DNA of 31,993 nt, taken from NCBI GenBank assembly GCA_002450015.1, contig DJYG01000009.1, positions 1 to 31,993 on the forward strand. The letters are read 5' to 3'. Shown one piece after another: positions 7,873 through 16,075 of the stretch (within the stretch, counting starts at the first letter, position 1; each line of letters opens with the position of its first letter). A model generated the notes under the pieces. The model saw nothing but the letters and a program-made list of their open reading frames with translations, was not told where the DNA came from and searched no databases. This stretch comes from Cyanobacteria bacterium UBA6984 (GTDB lineage: Bacteria > Cyanobacteriota > Vampirovibrionia > Gastranaerophilales > Gastranaerophilaceae). The position numbers were made by a program, and so were the translations under genes.

Positions 7873-8478
7873 ATGAAAAAGTTAATTTTATTATTTACGT
7901 TATTATTTTTTATAAACTATGCTTCTGCTGATGACAATTTAGTCCTTCAAGGACTTGCTACATTTGATTGGGCAACAAAAACACAATTTGAACGTGACGA
8001 AAATATTAATAAAATAAAAAATATTATTTATAAAGACAATATTGTAAAAAAATATCCGCGAAAAGAATTTAAGGAAAAATATAAAGCATTTTTAAAAGAT
8101 GAAAATTTTAAAAAACACTATATTGAAATTTCAAATGGTCAAAAACAAAATGAAACAGAACGTTTAGCAGGGTTTTATACTCAAAAATACAATATCATGT
8201 ACATGTATGGAATACAATTTAAAAATGATATATATACAACATATTACTATGATATGATGGGAAATCTTAGATATATAGATAAAATGTCCGAAAATTATCC
8301 AAACTTCCCATATTATTCGCATCAATACAGAATAGATGGCAAGTTAGCAGGTTCGATTTATTTCACCGCTTACGATACTCAGTATGTTTTTAAAAATGGT
8401 GAATTCAAAGGTGTCTGGTTTAAAGATACAATGTTTAATGCAAAAGCAAAAAAAATACTTACAAGAACTAACTATTAA
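7873..8478 (+). CDS. Secreted protein of unknown function
   Basis: I do not recognise the family of this 201-residue protein. It begins with a clear Sec signal peptide: MKK, then a hydrophobic core rich in Leu/Phe/Ile to about residue 17, with likely signal peptidase I cleavage after YASA (about residue 19). The mature protein is Lys- and Tyr-rich, with no transmembrane segment, cysteine pair or lipobox. The C-terminal half (about 105-190) has short aromatic strands such as YYYDMMGNLRYID, GKLAGSIYF and NGEFKGVWF. These have the look of beta-hairpin repeats (YD/MORN-like), but do not match a family well enough to name. Initiation appears leaderless from TGCTATAAT. The gene is alone on the plus strand, divergent from mnmG and convergent with the AsmA-like gene 14 bases downstream. 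A periplasmic or surface location is inferred. Confidence 0.85.
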   Translation: MKKLILLFTLLFFINYASADDNLVLQGLATFDWATKTQFERDENINKIKNIIYKDNIVKKYPRKEFKEKYKAFLKDENFKKHYIEISNGQKQNETERLAGFYTQKYNIMYMYGIQFKNDIYTTYYYDMMGNLRYIDKMSENYPNFPYYSHQYRIDGKLAGSIYFTAYDTQYVFKNGEFKGVWFKDTMFNAKAKKILTRTNY

Positions 8479-8492
8479 TAGCAAATAATAAA

Positions 8493-11400
8493 TTACTCAA
8501 TCCATCTAAAGCTTTCAACATATTCATCGCCGCTAATATCACCGTGAATTTCAGCAGCAAAAACACGATATATTTTACTGCTAAGCTCTAACCCCGGAAT
8601 TTTATTTATACTGTTAACAAGTCCGGTGTCTTTTGTATTGCTCAAATTTACACCCGGGATAGTATTAAATAGAGTATTTAATGAAACATTGCCAACAGGA
8701 CCTAAAATATTCGAAACTTTACGCGCAAGTCGCCCAAAAACGAACATATCAGCAAATTTAGATGTTAAATTATATTCACCTATAATAAATAAATTTAGTT
8801 CCTTACCTTCGGATACTATTTGTATTTTATCTGCAACACCCTTATTTATGGCAATTGTACCCTTAATTTGCTCAAATGAACCTGTTTTAAGAGGATTAAC
8901 CAACTCAATTATACTATTTACTGAAAGCCCGGTAACGCCGCTCTTTATTAAATTTCCGGCTCTTAACAGATATTCAAGCGAACCTAATTTAGGCATTTTT
9001 CCGTCTTTTACTTGAAATACGATGCGTCCATCTAATGTTTTTAGACAATCCATTTGAGTATTACCGTTGCAACCAAGGTTAATCTGCCCGTTTAAGTCAC
9101 CAAAAATCTGACCATCTAATTCGAACAACGATTTTGCTAATTCATTAGCATCAACATTTACAACATTCAAATCAAAAGCCGAAGTTTTAGAGTTAATATT
9201 ATGACTAACATAGCCATCCATTTGTCCTTTTGCCAAGTTGAATTTAAATCTGTCAACTTTTAAAATTCCGTTATTTAATGAAACATCAGCTGACAAAGAT
9301 TTTGCAGAAGTATCTTTTACAAAAACTTCTTCTGCAATAATATTTAAATTTTTTATATGTAAATCTTTTATATCAAACGGATTTTTTAAAAATTCGACAG
9401 TAGATGATATCGGAGCTACAATTGAACTTTCATTAATTGCATTATATAGAGTATTTATATTTAATTTACCTGCATCTAATTTTGCCCTATTTATAACATA
9501 AGGAGTTTTAAATCTGTTTAGTGCATCAATATTTAGGATAAAATCATTATCAAATGCACTACCGTTAATTGCTGCAATTATATTATTTTGCAAAAACTTT
9601 AATGATATTTTTTTTACAGAAGCGTCCAAAAAAGGAATATCAACTTCAGATACACCAAAATCACCCCTTATTTCAGGCTCTGAAGTAGAACCGTTTAAAA
9701 TTAAATTAGAAGTAAAGACTCCTTTTTTAATAAATGGTTTTTTAAACATAACATTAAATAATTTTACGTCAGTTGGAGCAAAAGTCTTAATTTTAAAATT
9801 ATTAAAAAAAGTTTTACTATTTTGGCTTATTAACTGACCGCTTGCTGTTAGCTGCCTTAATATTGCACCGCTTGACAGTTTCTTTTCGTATATAAAATTT
9901 TTAACAGTTATTCTATTAGGCTCTAACAAAGAGTCAAAATTAAAAAATAAAGGACTCTCTTCGCTGCTGACGCTTCCACCCATATAATAAAGACTAGAAT
10001 GTTTATCAAAATTAAGATTTGATTTAATATTTAATCTGTCTAAGCTTCCCCAAATCAGTGCAGAAAACGTTACTTTACCTTTTATTTTGACAGGATATAA
10101 AACTTTTGAATTATATGCAAAATCTATAAACTTTTGATTTGGTTTTGTATAAATTGAAATATCCATATATGGTTTTTCAAAAATATTAGTTACTTTTCCA
10201 CCTAATAAAGTTGGCATTGTTCCAATATTACCGCTTATTCTGTTTAAGCTTAATGAGCTATTTTTAATAGAAATTTTACCGCTATTAAGCTTTATAGGCA
10301 TTTTTAAAGGAACATAAATTAAATTTAAATTTTTAAAAATACAATGCCCGTCAAGCTTAAGACCATCAGCATTAATTTTTTCAACAGAACCGCTATATTT
10401 TCCTGATAAATCAATAAAAGATGCCTCTGAAGCAGATATTGAATCCAACTTGATAAATTTAGAAGGAAAAACTCTCAACAAATCTGCTAATCTGGTTTTT
10501 TGAGTGTTAAATGAAATCTTCGCATTATTATCTTTAATTTCTCCATTGATAACCATTTTTGATTCACCAATAACAGACGCTAAATCTAATATCAATTTAT
10601 AATCATCAAATTTAATTAATCCATTGATGTTTTGAAGATATGATAAAGTATTTTTAATTCTTGTTTTTACAGATTTTAAAACCAATTCACCCTTTGCATG
10701 AACGTTTTTACCAAAATTTAATTCATTAATATCAAGCAAATGACCAAATATATTCAATTTTAAATCAGCAGTACCATCCGCATTTTGAAACATTTCGGCG
10801 TTTTTTGAAATTGGTTCTAACATTGATGAAGTTTTTAAAACATTTAACAAATAACCGGCATTTTGATTTGAAAAGTCCGCATTAAAATTAAACTCACCAA
10901 ATAAATTGCAAGTTCCGCTGATTTTAACAGGCTTACCGTTGACCAAACCACTTTCAAGAACAAATTTTGTATTTGTATCATCAAATGTTAAAGTTGAGTC
11001 CGCATTTGTTAATATTAGATTTTTTATTTCATCGAAATAAGTTGTTGCAGATTTAGTTTTAAACCATCCGAAAGTATGCGCATCTTTCTTAGTACCCTTA
11101 ACGATTAAATCTATACTTCCAAAGCCGGAAAAACCCATAATTGGAACAGGACCAAGCAAGAAGTCAAACGCTTTATGAACCGGCATAAGAATACGTTCAG
11201 CTTCAGATAAGTCAACTAAATTTGAACTTGTAATATGTAAATCAGCATAATTATCGCCATAAGCATCAATTAAACCTTCAACTTTAACGAATTGAGCCAA
11301 GTCTGTTGGAACATCAACAAGCAATTGCAACTTTTTACCAATATATTTTATTTTAATATCGGCATTTTTAGGCGCTTTATAAATAGGACGAGTGACATAA

Positions 11401-12611
11401 GCATTTGTAACATTAATATCACCATATAACAAAGGTGTTATAAAATTATCTGTTATTTTTAAATTAACATTAACATCAGCAAAAAATCCGGCATTTTTTA
11501 TTACTGTAACATAGATTTTTGCTAATTTATCAAACCTGTTGCAATACGGCATAATCTCCAACAAATCTTCAGCCCGAGCATTGTTGATTTTTAGAAGCAA
11601 ATTTGGAACAGGTCTATTGGCAGACACTTTATTAATTGTCCCTGATAAATTAATTTTAAATTTTGAAGTTTTTACGTTAATATAAGGAATGTTTAAAGTA
11701 TCACCTTTTAGCAAATAATTTGCACTGTAAGCAATTTTGCGAGGGTAATAATAATCCTTTTCAAATAGCTTCGTTTTAATAAAAAAATTGTCTATTAGGA
11801 TATCCGATACATATAATTTTTGCCCAAAAATTTCATTATTTGAATGTATATCAATATTCACAACACCTGAAATATCAGAAACTTCGCCTTTTGTAAAATA
11901 GCTAATATAATTCGCAAAAGCAGCAATATTTAAATTTGCAGCTGAAACAGATAACTCAGGAGGGTAATCATCCATGTGAGAATTAAAAGGTAGTTTTGTG
12001 TCAATATTAACAAGGACTGAAGATTTTTTTTCTTTATTTGAAATATCAAAATTTGTAGAGGCTTTTAAATATTTATTTTTATTAAATCTATCAATATTAA
12101 AGTATTTTCCTTCTATAAAAATTTTTTCATTCTTAATTTTATCAGTCAAATTTATGTTAAATCTATCAACATAAACTTTTGAATCATTTAAATCAAATAT
12201 AACATCAGACATCTTAATAAGCTTATATTGCCCTAATGCAACATTTAACCTATCATCACAAAAAACATCTGCATAAATATTTTTTGAACTAAAGTATCTA
12301 ACATTTAGTCTATTAAAAATCAATGGAATTAAAGATACTTTTACAACAGGCTTGTTAATAAATAACGCTCTTGTTGCATCGTCATTTAAAATTTCGAAAG
12401 AATCAGCATTAACCCACACTGAAGGTAGATAACCCATTTTAAAAATCGGATTTTTTAATTTTACATTAAATCCGTACTCTTGCTTTATATATCGGGAAAT
12501 AACAGGACTTGTATCTTCTAAATTCAACAAACGTGGTATAGCTAAATAATAAAATCCGTAAGCTAACACGACACACAATATTGACAATAATACCTTTAGT
12601 CTTATCCCCAT
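8493..12611 (-). CDS. Very large AsmA-like envelope protein (AsmA_2/YhdP-TamB type)
   Basis: The 1372-residue protein has one N-terminal membrane anchor (about residues 6-28). It is followed almost entirely by short amphipathic beta-strands with Asn/Asp/Lys/Ile-rich composition, as in repeating-beta-groove AsmA/TamB/YhdP proteins. The C-terminal part (about 1150-1330) has the AsmA_2-like pattern: GQIFGDLNGQINL, LDGRIVFQVKDGKMPKLGSLEYLL, then GTIAINKGVADKIQIVSEG and a Gly/Leu-rich end. Proteins of this superfamily bridge inner and outer membranes and are implicated in phospholipid transport to the outer membrane. That role is inferred here from architecture. The gene appears monocistronic, with TATAAT exactly 6 bases before its ATG, only 36 bases after the upstream FAD oxidoreductase gene. 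Superfamily assignment is good; the exact subfamily is uncertain. Confidence 0.8.
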   Translation of the reverse strand: MGIRLKVLLSILCVVLAYGFYYLAIPRLLNLEDTSPVISRYIKQEYGFNVKLKNPIFKMGYLPSVWVNADSFEILNDDATRALFINKPVVKVSLIPLIFNRLNVRYFSSKNIYADVFCDDRLNVALGQYKLIKMSDVIFDLNDSKVYVDRFNINLTDKIKNEKIFIEGKYFNIDRFNKNKYLKASTNFDISNKEKKSSVLVNIDTKLPFNSHMDDYPPELSVSAANLNIAAFANYISYFTKGEVSDISGVVNIDIHSNNEIFGQKLYVSDILIDNFFIKTKLFEKDYYYPRKIAYSANYLLKGDTLNIPYINVKTSKFKINLSGTINKVSANRPVPNLLLKINNARAEDLLEIMPYCNRFDKLAKIYVTVIKNAGFFADVNVNLKITDNFITPLLYGDINVTNAYVTRPIYKAPKNADIKIKYIGKKLQLLVDVPTDLAQFVKVEGLIDAYGDNYADLHITSSNLVDLSEAERILMPVHKAFDFLLGPVPIMGFSGFGSIDLIVKGTKKDAHTFGWFKTKSATTYFDEIKNLILTNADSTLTFDDTNTKFVLESGLVNGKPVKISGTCNLFGEFNFNADFSNQNAGYLLNVLKTSSMLEPISKNAEMFQNADGTADLKLNIFGHLLDINELNFGKNVHAKGELVLKSVKTRIKNTLSYLQNINGLIKFDDYKLILDLASVIGESKMVINGEIKDNNAKISFNTQKTRLADLLRVFPSKFIKLDSISASEASFIDLSGKYSGSVEKINADGLKLDGHCIFKNLNLIYVPLKMPIKLNSGKISIKNSSLSLNRISGNIGTMPTLLGGKVTNIFEKPYMDISIYTKPNQKFIDFAYNSKVLYPVKIKGKVTFSALIWGSLDRLNIKSNLNFDKHSSLYYMGGSVSSEESPLFFNFDSLLEPNRITVKNFIYEKKLSSGAILRQLTASGQLISQNSKTFFNNFKIKTFAPTDVKLFNVMFKKPFIKKGVFTSNLILNGSTSEPEIRGDFGVSEVDIPFLDASVKKISLKFLQNNIIAAINGSAFDNDFILNIDALNRFKTPYVINRAKLDAGKLNINTLYNAINESSIVAPISSTVEFLKNPFDIKDLHIKNLNIIAEEVFVKDTSAKSLSADVSLNNGILKVDRFKFNLAKGQMDGYVSHNINSKTSAFDLNVVNVDANELAKSLFELDGQIFGDLNGQINLGCNGNTQMDCLKTLDGRIVFQVKDGKMPKLGSLEYLLRAGNLIKSGVTGLSVNSIIELVNPLKTGSFEQIKGTIAINKGVADKIQIVSEGKELNLFIIGEYNLTSKFADMFVFGRLARKVSNILGPVGNVSLNTLFNTIPGVNLSNTKDTGLVNSINKIPGLELSSKIYRVFAAEIHGDISGDEYVESFRWIE

Positions 12612-12617
12612 ATTACA

Positions 12618-12623
12618 ATTATA
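12618..12623 (-). promoter_or_regulatory. Candidate -10 element of a leaderless promoter for the AsmA-like gene
   Basis: On the minus strand TATAAT is followed by TGTAAT and then ATG 12611. No Shine-Dalgarno is present. The element lies in the 36-base gap after the FAD oxidoreductase stop, so the large gene need not depend on read-through. Confidence 0.6.
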
Positions 12624-12647
12624 CTAAAAAAAAGCTCTTTAAACATG

Positions 12648-13925
12648 CTAAATTCGATTATTTAAAAACTTAGCCACACCGACACCCATTGAAAAACAAC
12701 TCGGTATAATCCTTAATGCAGCCTGAGCATAAAAATCCGCTGATATACAACGACCGACAACAAACAAATTGTCTATATCATTTGCCATCAAAGCCTCAAC
12801 CGGAAGCTGATACTCAACAATAGATTTATCCAATATTGACTTGTCCTTTTTGTCAGAATGAACATCAACAGGATAGTTTGAAATCAAAACAGGATTTTTA
12901 AACTTTTTTCCTGATTTAAGATTTTCAATTGTGTAAACATATTTTCCTCTTATCCTCCTGCTGACTCTTATTCCCAATACATCTGCTATATTAGATATAT
13001 AAGCCGACTCGAAACCCCTAAAATATTTTTTACAAAAATTGGAAATTCTTAATATTGAAGCACGCCCTTTTTGCACGGCTTGCGAATAATCAGACAAATC
13101 AAGAGGATTTATTAACCTGTCAAAATAAACTCTTGGACAATTAAAAGCAATAGTTGTATTCATTCCCGGCACTGTAAAAATTTGAAAATAATTTCTATCT
13201 TCGTCTTCAATAATACCGTCTTCAACACCCTTGTCAAACAATGGTTTAAGCGCCCAATTTTTATCATTATCCCAAGTATAAGCAGTCGATAAATGTAACT
13301 GATTATCAATATCTGCTACAGTTGTAACATTTCTATCTTTGTCGAACTCTTTAAGCCAATCAGAAAAGGCCCTCAAATCTACACCGCTCATTAAAAACCT
13401 CAAAGTTGTAGGTTGAAGTTCATTTTCCGTGTTTATAAATTCACAGTTCGATAAAACTCCAACATCACAATTTCCTGTTGCATCTACAATATATTTCGTT
13501 TCGATAGATAGTGATAACATTTTATTATTCTGACATATATTATCAATACCTATCGAAACGATATTTTTATTAACAATATTTACACTTTTTATTAATGTAT
13601 TAAAATACACATGCACATTAGCAGCTTTCATCATTTCATCAAGCACAATTTTAGCAATTTCAGGGTTAAACCATCCAGAATTGCCATCAGAATATGTTAT
13701 TGCAGCATTGTATTTTTTCATATTTTTAATAAAATCATCTTTAAATTCGTTGTTTATTGAATTATCAGATGTTTTCATCATAGGTGTAACCAAAGCAGCA
13801 GTCATTGATCCGCCAAGATAAGATTGTTTTTCAATAATTAAGACTTTTTTACCGAATTTTCCAAGCATGTATGCAGCTGCACATCCGGCAGTACCTCCTC
13901 CGACTACAATTACATCATATTTCAT
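12648..13925 (-). CDS. FAD-dependent oxidoreductase (FAD_oxidored family)
   Basis: This 425-residue flavoprotein has an N-terminal Rossmann ADP-binding motif (VIVVGGGTAGCAAAYMLGKFG, then VLIIEK) and GGSMTAALVTPM. It has the mid-protein VDATGNCDV motif and a C-terminal FAD-closing region reading LFVVGRCISADFYAQAALRI. This is the pattern of the FAD_oxidored family (PF12831), not the DAO family used by MnmC1. The substrate is unknown and no Fe-S cysteine motif is visible. AAAGGAG lies just upstream of ATG 13925. The start is 11 bases inside the 3' end of the MnmC-like methyltransferase gene, so the two are translationally coupled and probably work together. Residues 122-143 are encoded by a strong inverted repeat related to repeats in the neighbouring gene. 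Confidence 0.88.
   Translation of the reverse strand: MKYDVIVVGGGTAGCAAAYMLGKFGKKVLIIEKQSYLGGSMTAALVTPMMKTSDNSINNEFKDDFIKNMKKYNAAITYSDGNSGWFNPEIAKIVLDEMMKAANVHVYFNTLIKSVNIVNKNIVSIGIDNICQNNKMLSLSIETKYIVDATGNCDVGVLSNCEFINTENELQPTTLRFLMSGVDLRAFSDWLKEFDKDRNVTTVADIDNQLHLSTAYTWDNDKNWALKPLFDKGVEDGIIEDEDRNYFQIFTVPGMNTTIAFNCPRVYFDRLINPLDLSDYSQAVQKGRASILRISNFCKKYFRGFESAYISNIADVLGIRVSRRIRGKYVYTIENLKSGKKFKNPVLISNYPVDVHSDKKDKSILDKSIVEYQLPVEALMANDIDNLFVVGRCISADFYAQAALRIIPSCFSMGVGVAKFLNNRI
13497..13560. repeat. Palindromic repeat inside the FAD oxidoreductase gene
   Basis: Arms 13497-13516 and 13541-13560 are inverted copies with 18 of 20 positions pairing and a 24-base loop. The 18 bases at 13500-13517 are an exact inverted copy of 14978-14995 in the adjacent MnmC-like gene. 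The right arm plus following bases matches the same repeat in direct orientation. The reading frame stays open through the element (residues 122-143). Confidence 0.75.
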
Positions 13926-15255
13926 TTTTATCTCCTTTAAAGTTTTTTATATATTTTGTTGAGGACATCAAATTACTATTTAATAGTTCCTTTTTTCTAT
14001 TTTCTAAGATTTCTTTATTATTTAATAATAAATTTTCGTCCCTATACATAATACCTGATTTTGTATCTAAAAGCCCCAATTCGTATTTTGAGAGATTGGG
14101 ATTAACAATTTTAGATTGCTTAGCAGCAATCAATCCTGTATATCTTTCTTCACTTTTGTTATAAATTTTTTCTATAAAAAAATTATTTTTTAAAAAAGCA
14201 TTTCTTACAGCAGAAGAATTTGTATAAGTTAAAATTTTTCCATTTTCAGATAAATTTTTATATAGAAGTTTTATAAAATCATAAGTCCAAAGAGAAGGAC
14301 ACTTAGAAGGTGAAAAAGCATCCAAAAATATAAAATCATATTCTAAATTTGATTTTGACAAAAACTGTCTTGCATCTTCAATAATATAGTTAATTGAAAT
14401 TTCGTTATTTTCTAATACTTTTAGTGTATTTTTATAACTATTTGATATATAGCTATAATATATATTATGTAAGAAGGAGCATTTAATCTTATTTGAATAC
14501 AAATTACTATGCTTTCTAAAATAAAAGCCTAAAAAAGCCTTCATTTTGCTGTCAATAAATTTTGAATATTTTTTGTCATTTAAAATTTCCGATAGCTCAT
14601 CATCGACATATTCAGAAGCAAAATTATTTATCAAAAAACTCAAAATTAGCATATTTACTTCAGATAATAAATCAAAATGCTCACTTGGGTAAAAATCATC
14701 TTTTAAATATTTATCAATCTTATCTATCCCGCTTAATCTTTTATTTATTTTAATATCACCCGCAACTTTAAAAAATGGTGACATCTTCACTAAATTTTTA
14801 TTTGTGTCAACAGCGTCAATATAAACTTTAAATTTTTGTTTTTTAATTAAATTATTTTTTATATTACTTTTTCGAAAGTATTTCTTAAAAATTTTATTGT
14901 TATATAACGAATTGATACATTTATCCAATAAAATATTATCGTTATCTATCGAATAGATATTTTTATTTGCAATAACATTATCACTATCTATCGAATTGAT
15001 ATGTTTTTCTTCATTTAAGTATTTTTTTAATAAATTATTTAAAAATACTTTCGTGTTATATCCTATTCCGTAACATAAATCTAAGATTTTTATTTCATTA
15101 TTTTCATCAAAAAATGCATCAAAATTAGCAGGAATAATAAATTTATCATAAGCTTCAGTTAATGCACCATATACCGAATGGTATATATCATCTTCTTTTT
15201 TATTATATAATCCCACAGAGCCGTCTTTTGTGAAAAAGGGAACAACATTATCCAT
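13915..15255 (-). CDS. MnmC2-like SAM-dependent tRNA methyltransferase with a repeat-bearing insertion
   Basis: This methyltransferase resembles the MnmC N-terminal/DUF752 family (Methyltransf_30), which methylates nm5U34 to mnm5U34 in tRNA. Motif I is ILDLCYGIGYNTKVFL (57-72). The family hallmark is DFIFLDAFSPSKCPSLWTYDF, followed by ENGKILTYTNSSAVRNAF. The next strand after motif I (IDAVDTN, about 146) is delayed by roughly 60 Asn/Ile/Lys/Asp-rich residues (about 81-141) that include a 14-residue near-repeat. ATG 15255 is chosen over ATG 15273 because TATAAT lies exactly 6 bases before it and the longer frame would translate that element. The length is 446 residues, longer than standalone DUF752 proteins. 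Its stop overlaps the FAD oxidoreductase start by 11 bases. The family call is good; the tRNA substrate is inferred. Confidence 0.85.
   Translation of the reverse strand: MDNVVPFFTKDGSVGLYNKKEDDIYHSVYGALTEAYDKFIIPANFDAFFDENNEIKILDLCYGIGYNTKVFLNNLLKKYLNEEKHINSIDSDNVIANKNIYSIDNDNILLDKCINSLYNNKIFKKYFRKSNIKNNLIKKQKFKVYIDAVDTNKNLVKMSPFFKVAGDIKINKRLSGIDKIDKYLKDDFYPSEHFDLLSEVNMLILSFLINNFASEYVDDELSEILNDKKYSKFIDSKMKAFLGFYFRKHSNLYSNKIKCSFLHNIYYSYISNSYKNTLKVLENNEISINYIIEDARQFLSKSNLEYDFIFLDAFSPSKCPSLWTYDFIKLLYKNLSENGKILTYTNSSAVRNAFLKNNFFIEKIYNKSEERYTGLIAAKQSKIVNPNLSKYELGLLDTKSGIMYRDENLLLNNKEILENRKKELLNSNLMSSTKYIKNFKGDKNEI
14899..15005. repeat. Degenerate 42-bp tandem repeat in the MnmC-like gene
   Basis: Units 14899-14940 and 14941-14982 agree at 30 of 42 positions. 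A third, partial unit from 14983 agrees with the second at about 20 of its first 24. The core is TATCTATCGAATNGATAT, itself nearly palindromic. On the minus strand the period is 14 codons, giving peptide units such as NKNIYSIDNDNI and KHINSIDSDNVI. The family recurs in the FAD oxidoreductase gene at 13497-13570, in the same reading frame. Confidence 0.75.
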
Positions 15256-15261
15256 AAAGCT

Positions 15262-15267
15262 ATTATA
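15262..15267 (-). promoter_or_regulatory. Candidate -10 element of a leaderless promoter for the MnmC-like/FAD operon
   Basis: On the minus strand TATAAT is followed by AGCTTT and then ATG 15255. No Shine-Dalgarno is present. It would drive the two-gene methyltransferase/FAD oxidoreductase unit. Confidence 0.6.
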
Positions 15268-15305
15268 TAGCATATCTATATATTTAAAAAATTTTTAAAA
15301 TATAT

Positions 15306-16037
15306 TTACATGTGTCTTGATTGAGGATTGATAAGCATTTTTGCCAAATTATCAGCTCCTTCAAAATTTCTCAAAGAAAGCAGATTCATAGCTGATGATT
15401 TATCATAATCTACAAAACGGTGTTCCACCTCAATTTTGCCATTATCAATATCAGCAACAACATAACATGCCTGAGGATTATCTGTAAACGGCCGTCCAAC
15501 ACTTCCATCGTTTATAACTGTTACTTTCGATTTTGTTTGATAACCGCAAGGGATATGTGTGTGACCACAAAAAACTATATCTGCATCAACATCAGTAAAT
15601 ATATCTTCTATAACATCTGAATCCATGTTTGGATATATATTTTCATTATTTTTACGAGGCGAGCCATGAACTAAAAGGATTTTTAACCCTTCTACTTCTA
15701 TGCATTTATTTTTAGGCAGCATTTTTAAATATTTTTTGTTTTCATCAGATATTTCATTAACATCGCATTCTAAGGCATTTGCCATAATTGGTGCAGTTGC
15801 TTTGACAGTTTCATAAACATTTTGCGTATAATATGCTATCATTTCATCTGTATTACCTTGAATAACAGTCCAATCTTGAGTTCTAACAAAATCAATTGTT
15901 TTATTTGGTTCAGGACCTGCCATTGCCAAATCACCTAAACATAATACTCTTTGTATATTATACTTTTTCATATCCTCAAGAACAGCCCTAAGTGCAAACA
16001 TATTACCGTGAATATCAGACAAAACCGCAAATTTCAT
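15306..16037 (-). CDS. YfcE-like calcineurin-type metallophosphoesterase
   Basis: This 243-residue binuclear metal phosphoesterase shows every core motif in order: SDIHGN (7-12), GDLAMAGPEPN (35-45), GNTDEM (about 61-66, the GNHD/E equivalent), VHGSPR (about 124) and GHTHIP (about 158). The family cleaves phosphodiesters or phosphomonoesters using two divalent metals; the natural substrate of this subgroup is unknown. It is cytoplasmic, with no signal peptide. GAGG precedes the ATG by 5 bases, a modest Shine-Dalgarno. The gene diverges from ispG across 38 bases. The 50 bases downstream to the MnmC-like start are almost pure A/T and hold no clear terminator. Confidence 0.92.
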   Translation of the reverse strand: MKFAVLSDIHGNMFALRAVLEDMKKYNIQRVLCLGDLAMAGPEPNKTIDFVRTQDWTVIQGNTDEMIAYYTQNVYETVKATAPIMANALECDVNEISDENKKYLKMLPKNKCIEVEGLKILLVHGSPRKNNENIYPNMDSDVIEDIFTDVDADIVFCGHTHIPCGYQTKSKVTVINDGSVGRPFTDNPQACYVVADIDNGKIEVEHRFVDYDKSSAMNLLSLRNFEGADNLAKMLINPQSRHM

Positions 16038-16060
16038 ATATACCTCATAAAATATTTTAG

Positions 16061-16069
16061 TGCTATTAT
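16061..16069 (+). promoter_or_regulatory. Candidate extended -10 of a leaderless ispG promoter
   Basis: TGCTATTAT (TGn plus hexamer) ends exactly 6 bases before the ispG ATG at 16076. No Shine-Dalgarno is present. It has the same TGC-hexamer-N6-ATG layout as the promoter at 7858-7866. Confidence 0.6.
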
Positions 16070-16075
16070 TATTTT

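Noticed and set aside
8626..9501. Plus-strand open frames opposite the AsmA-like gene
   Set aside because: They lie wholly antisense to a well-supported 1372-codon gene, have no Shine-Dalgarno or promoter, and encode nothing recognisable.
13871..14164. Plus-strand frame of 97 codons across the FAD/MnmC-like junction
   Set aside because: It is a shadow of two real overlapping minus-strand genes, with no initiation signal.
15256..15273. Longer MnmC-like frame starting at ATG 15273
   Set aside because: The extra six codons consist of the TATAAT promoter-like element; ATG 15255 has the 6-base spacing shared with other genes.
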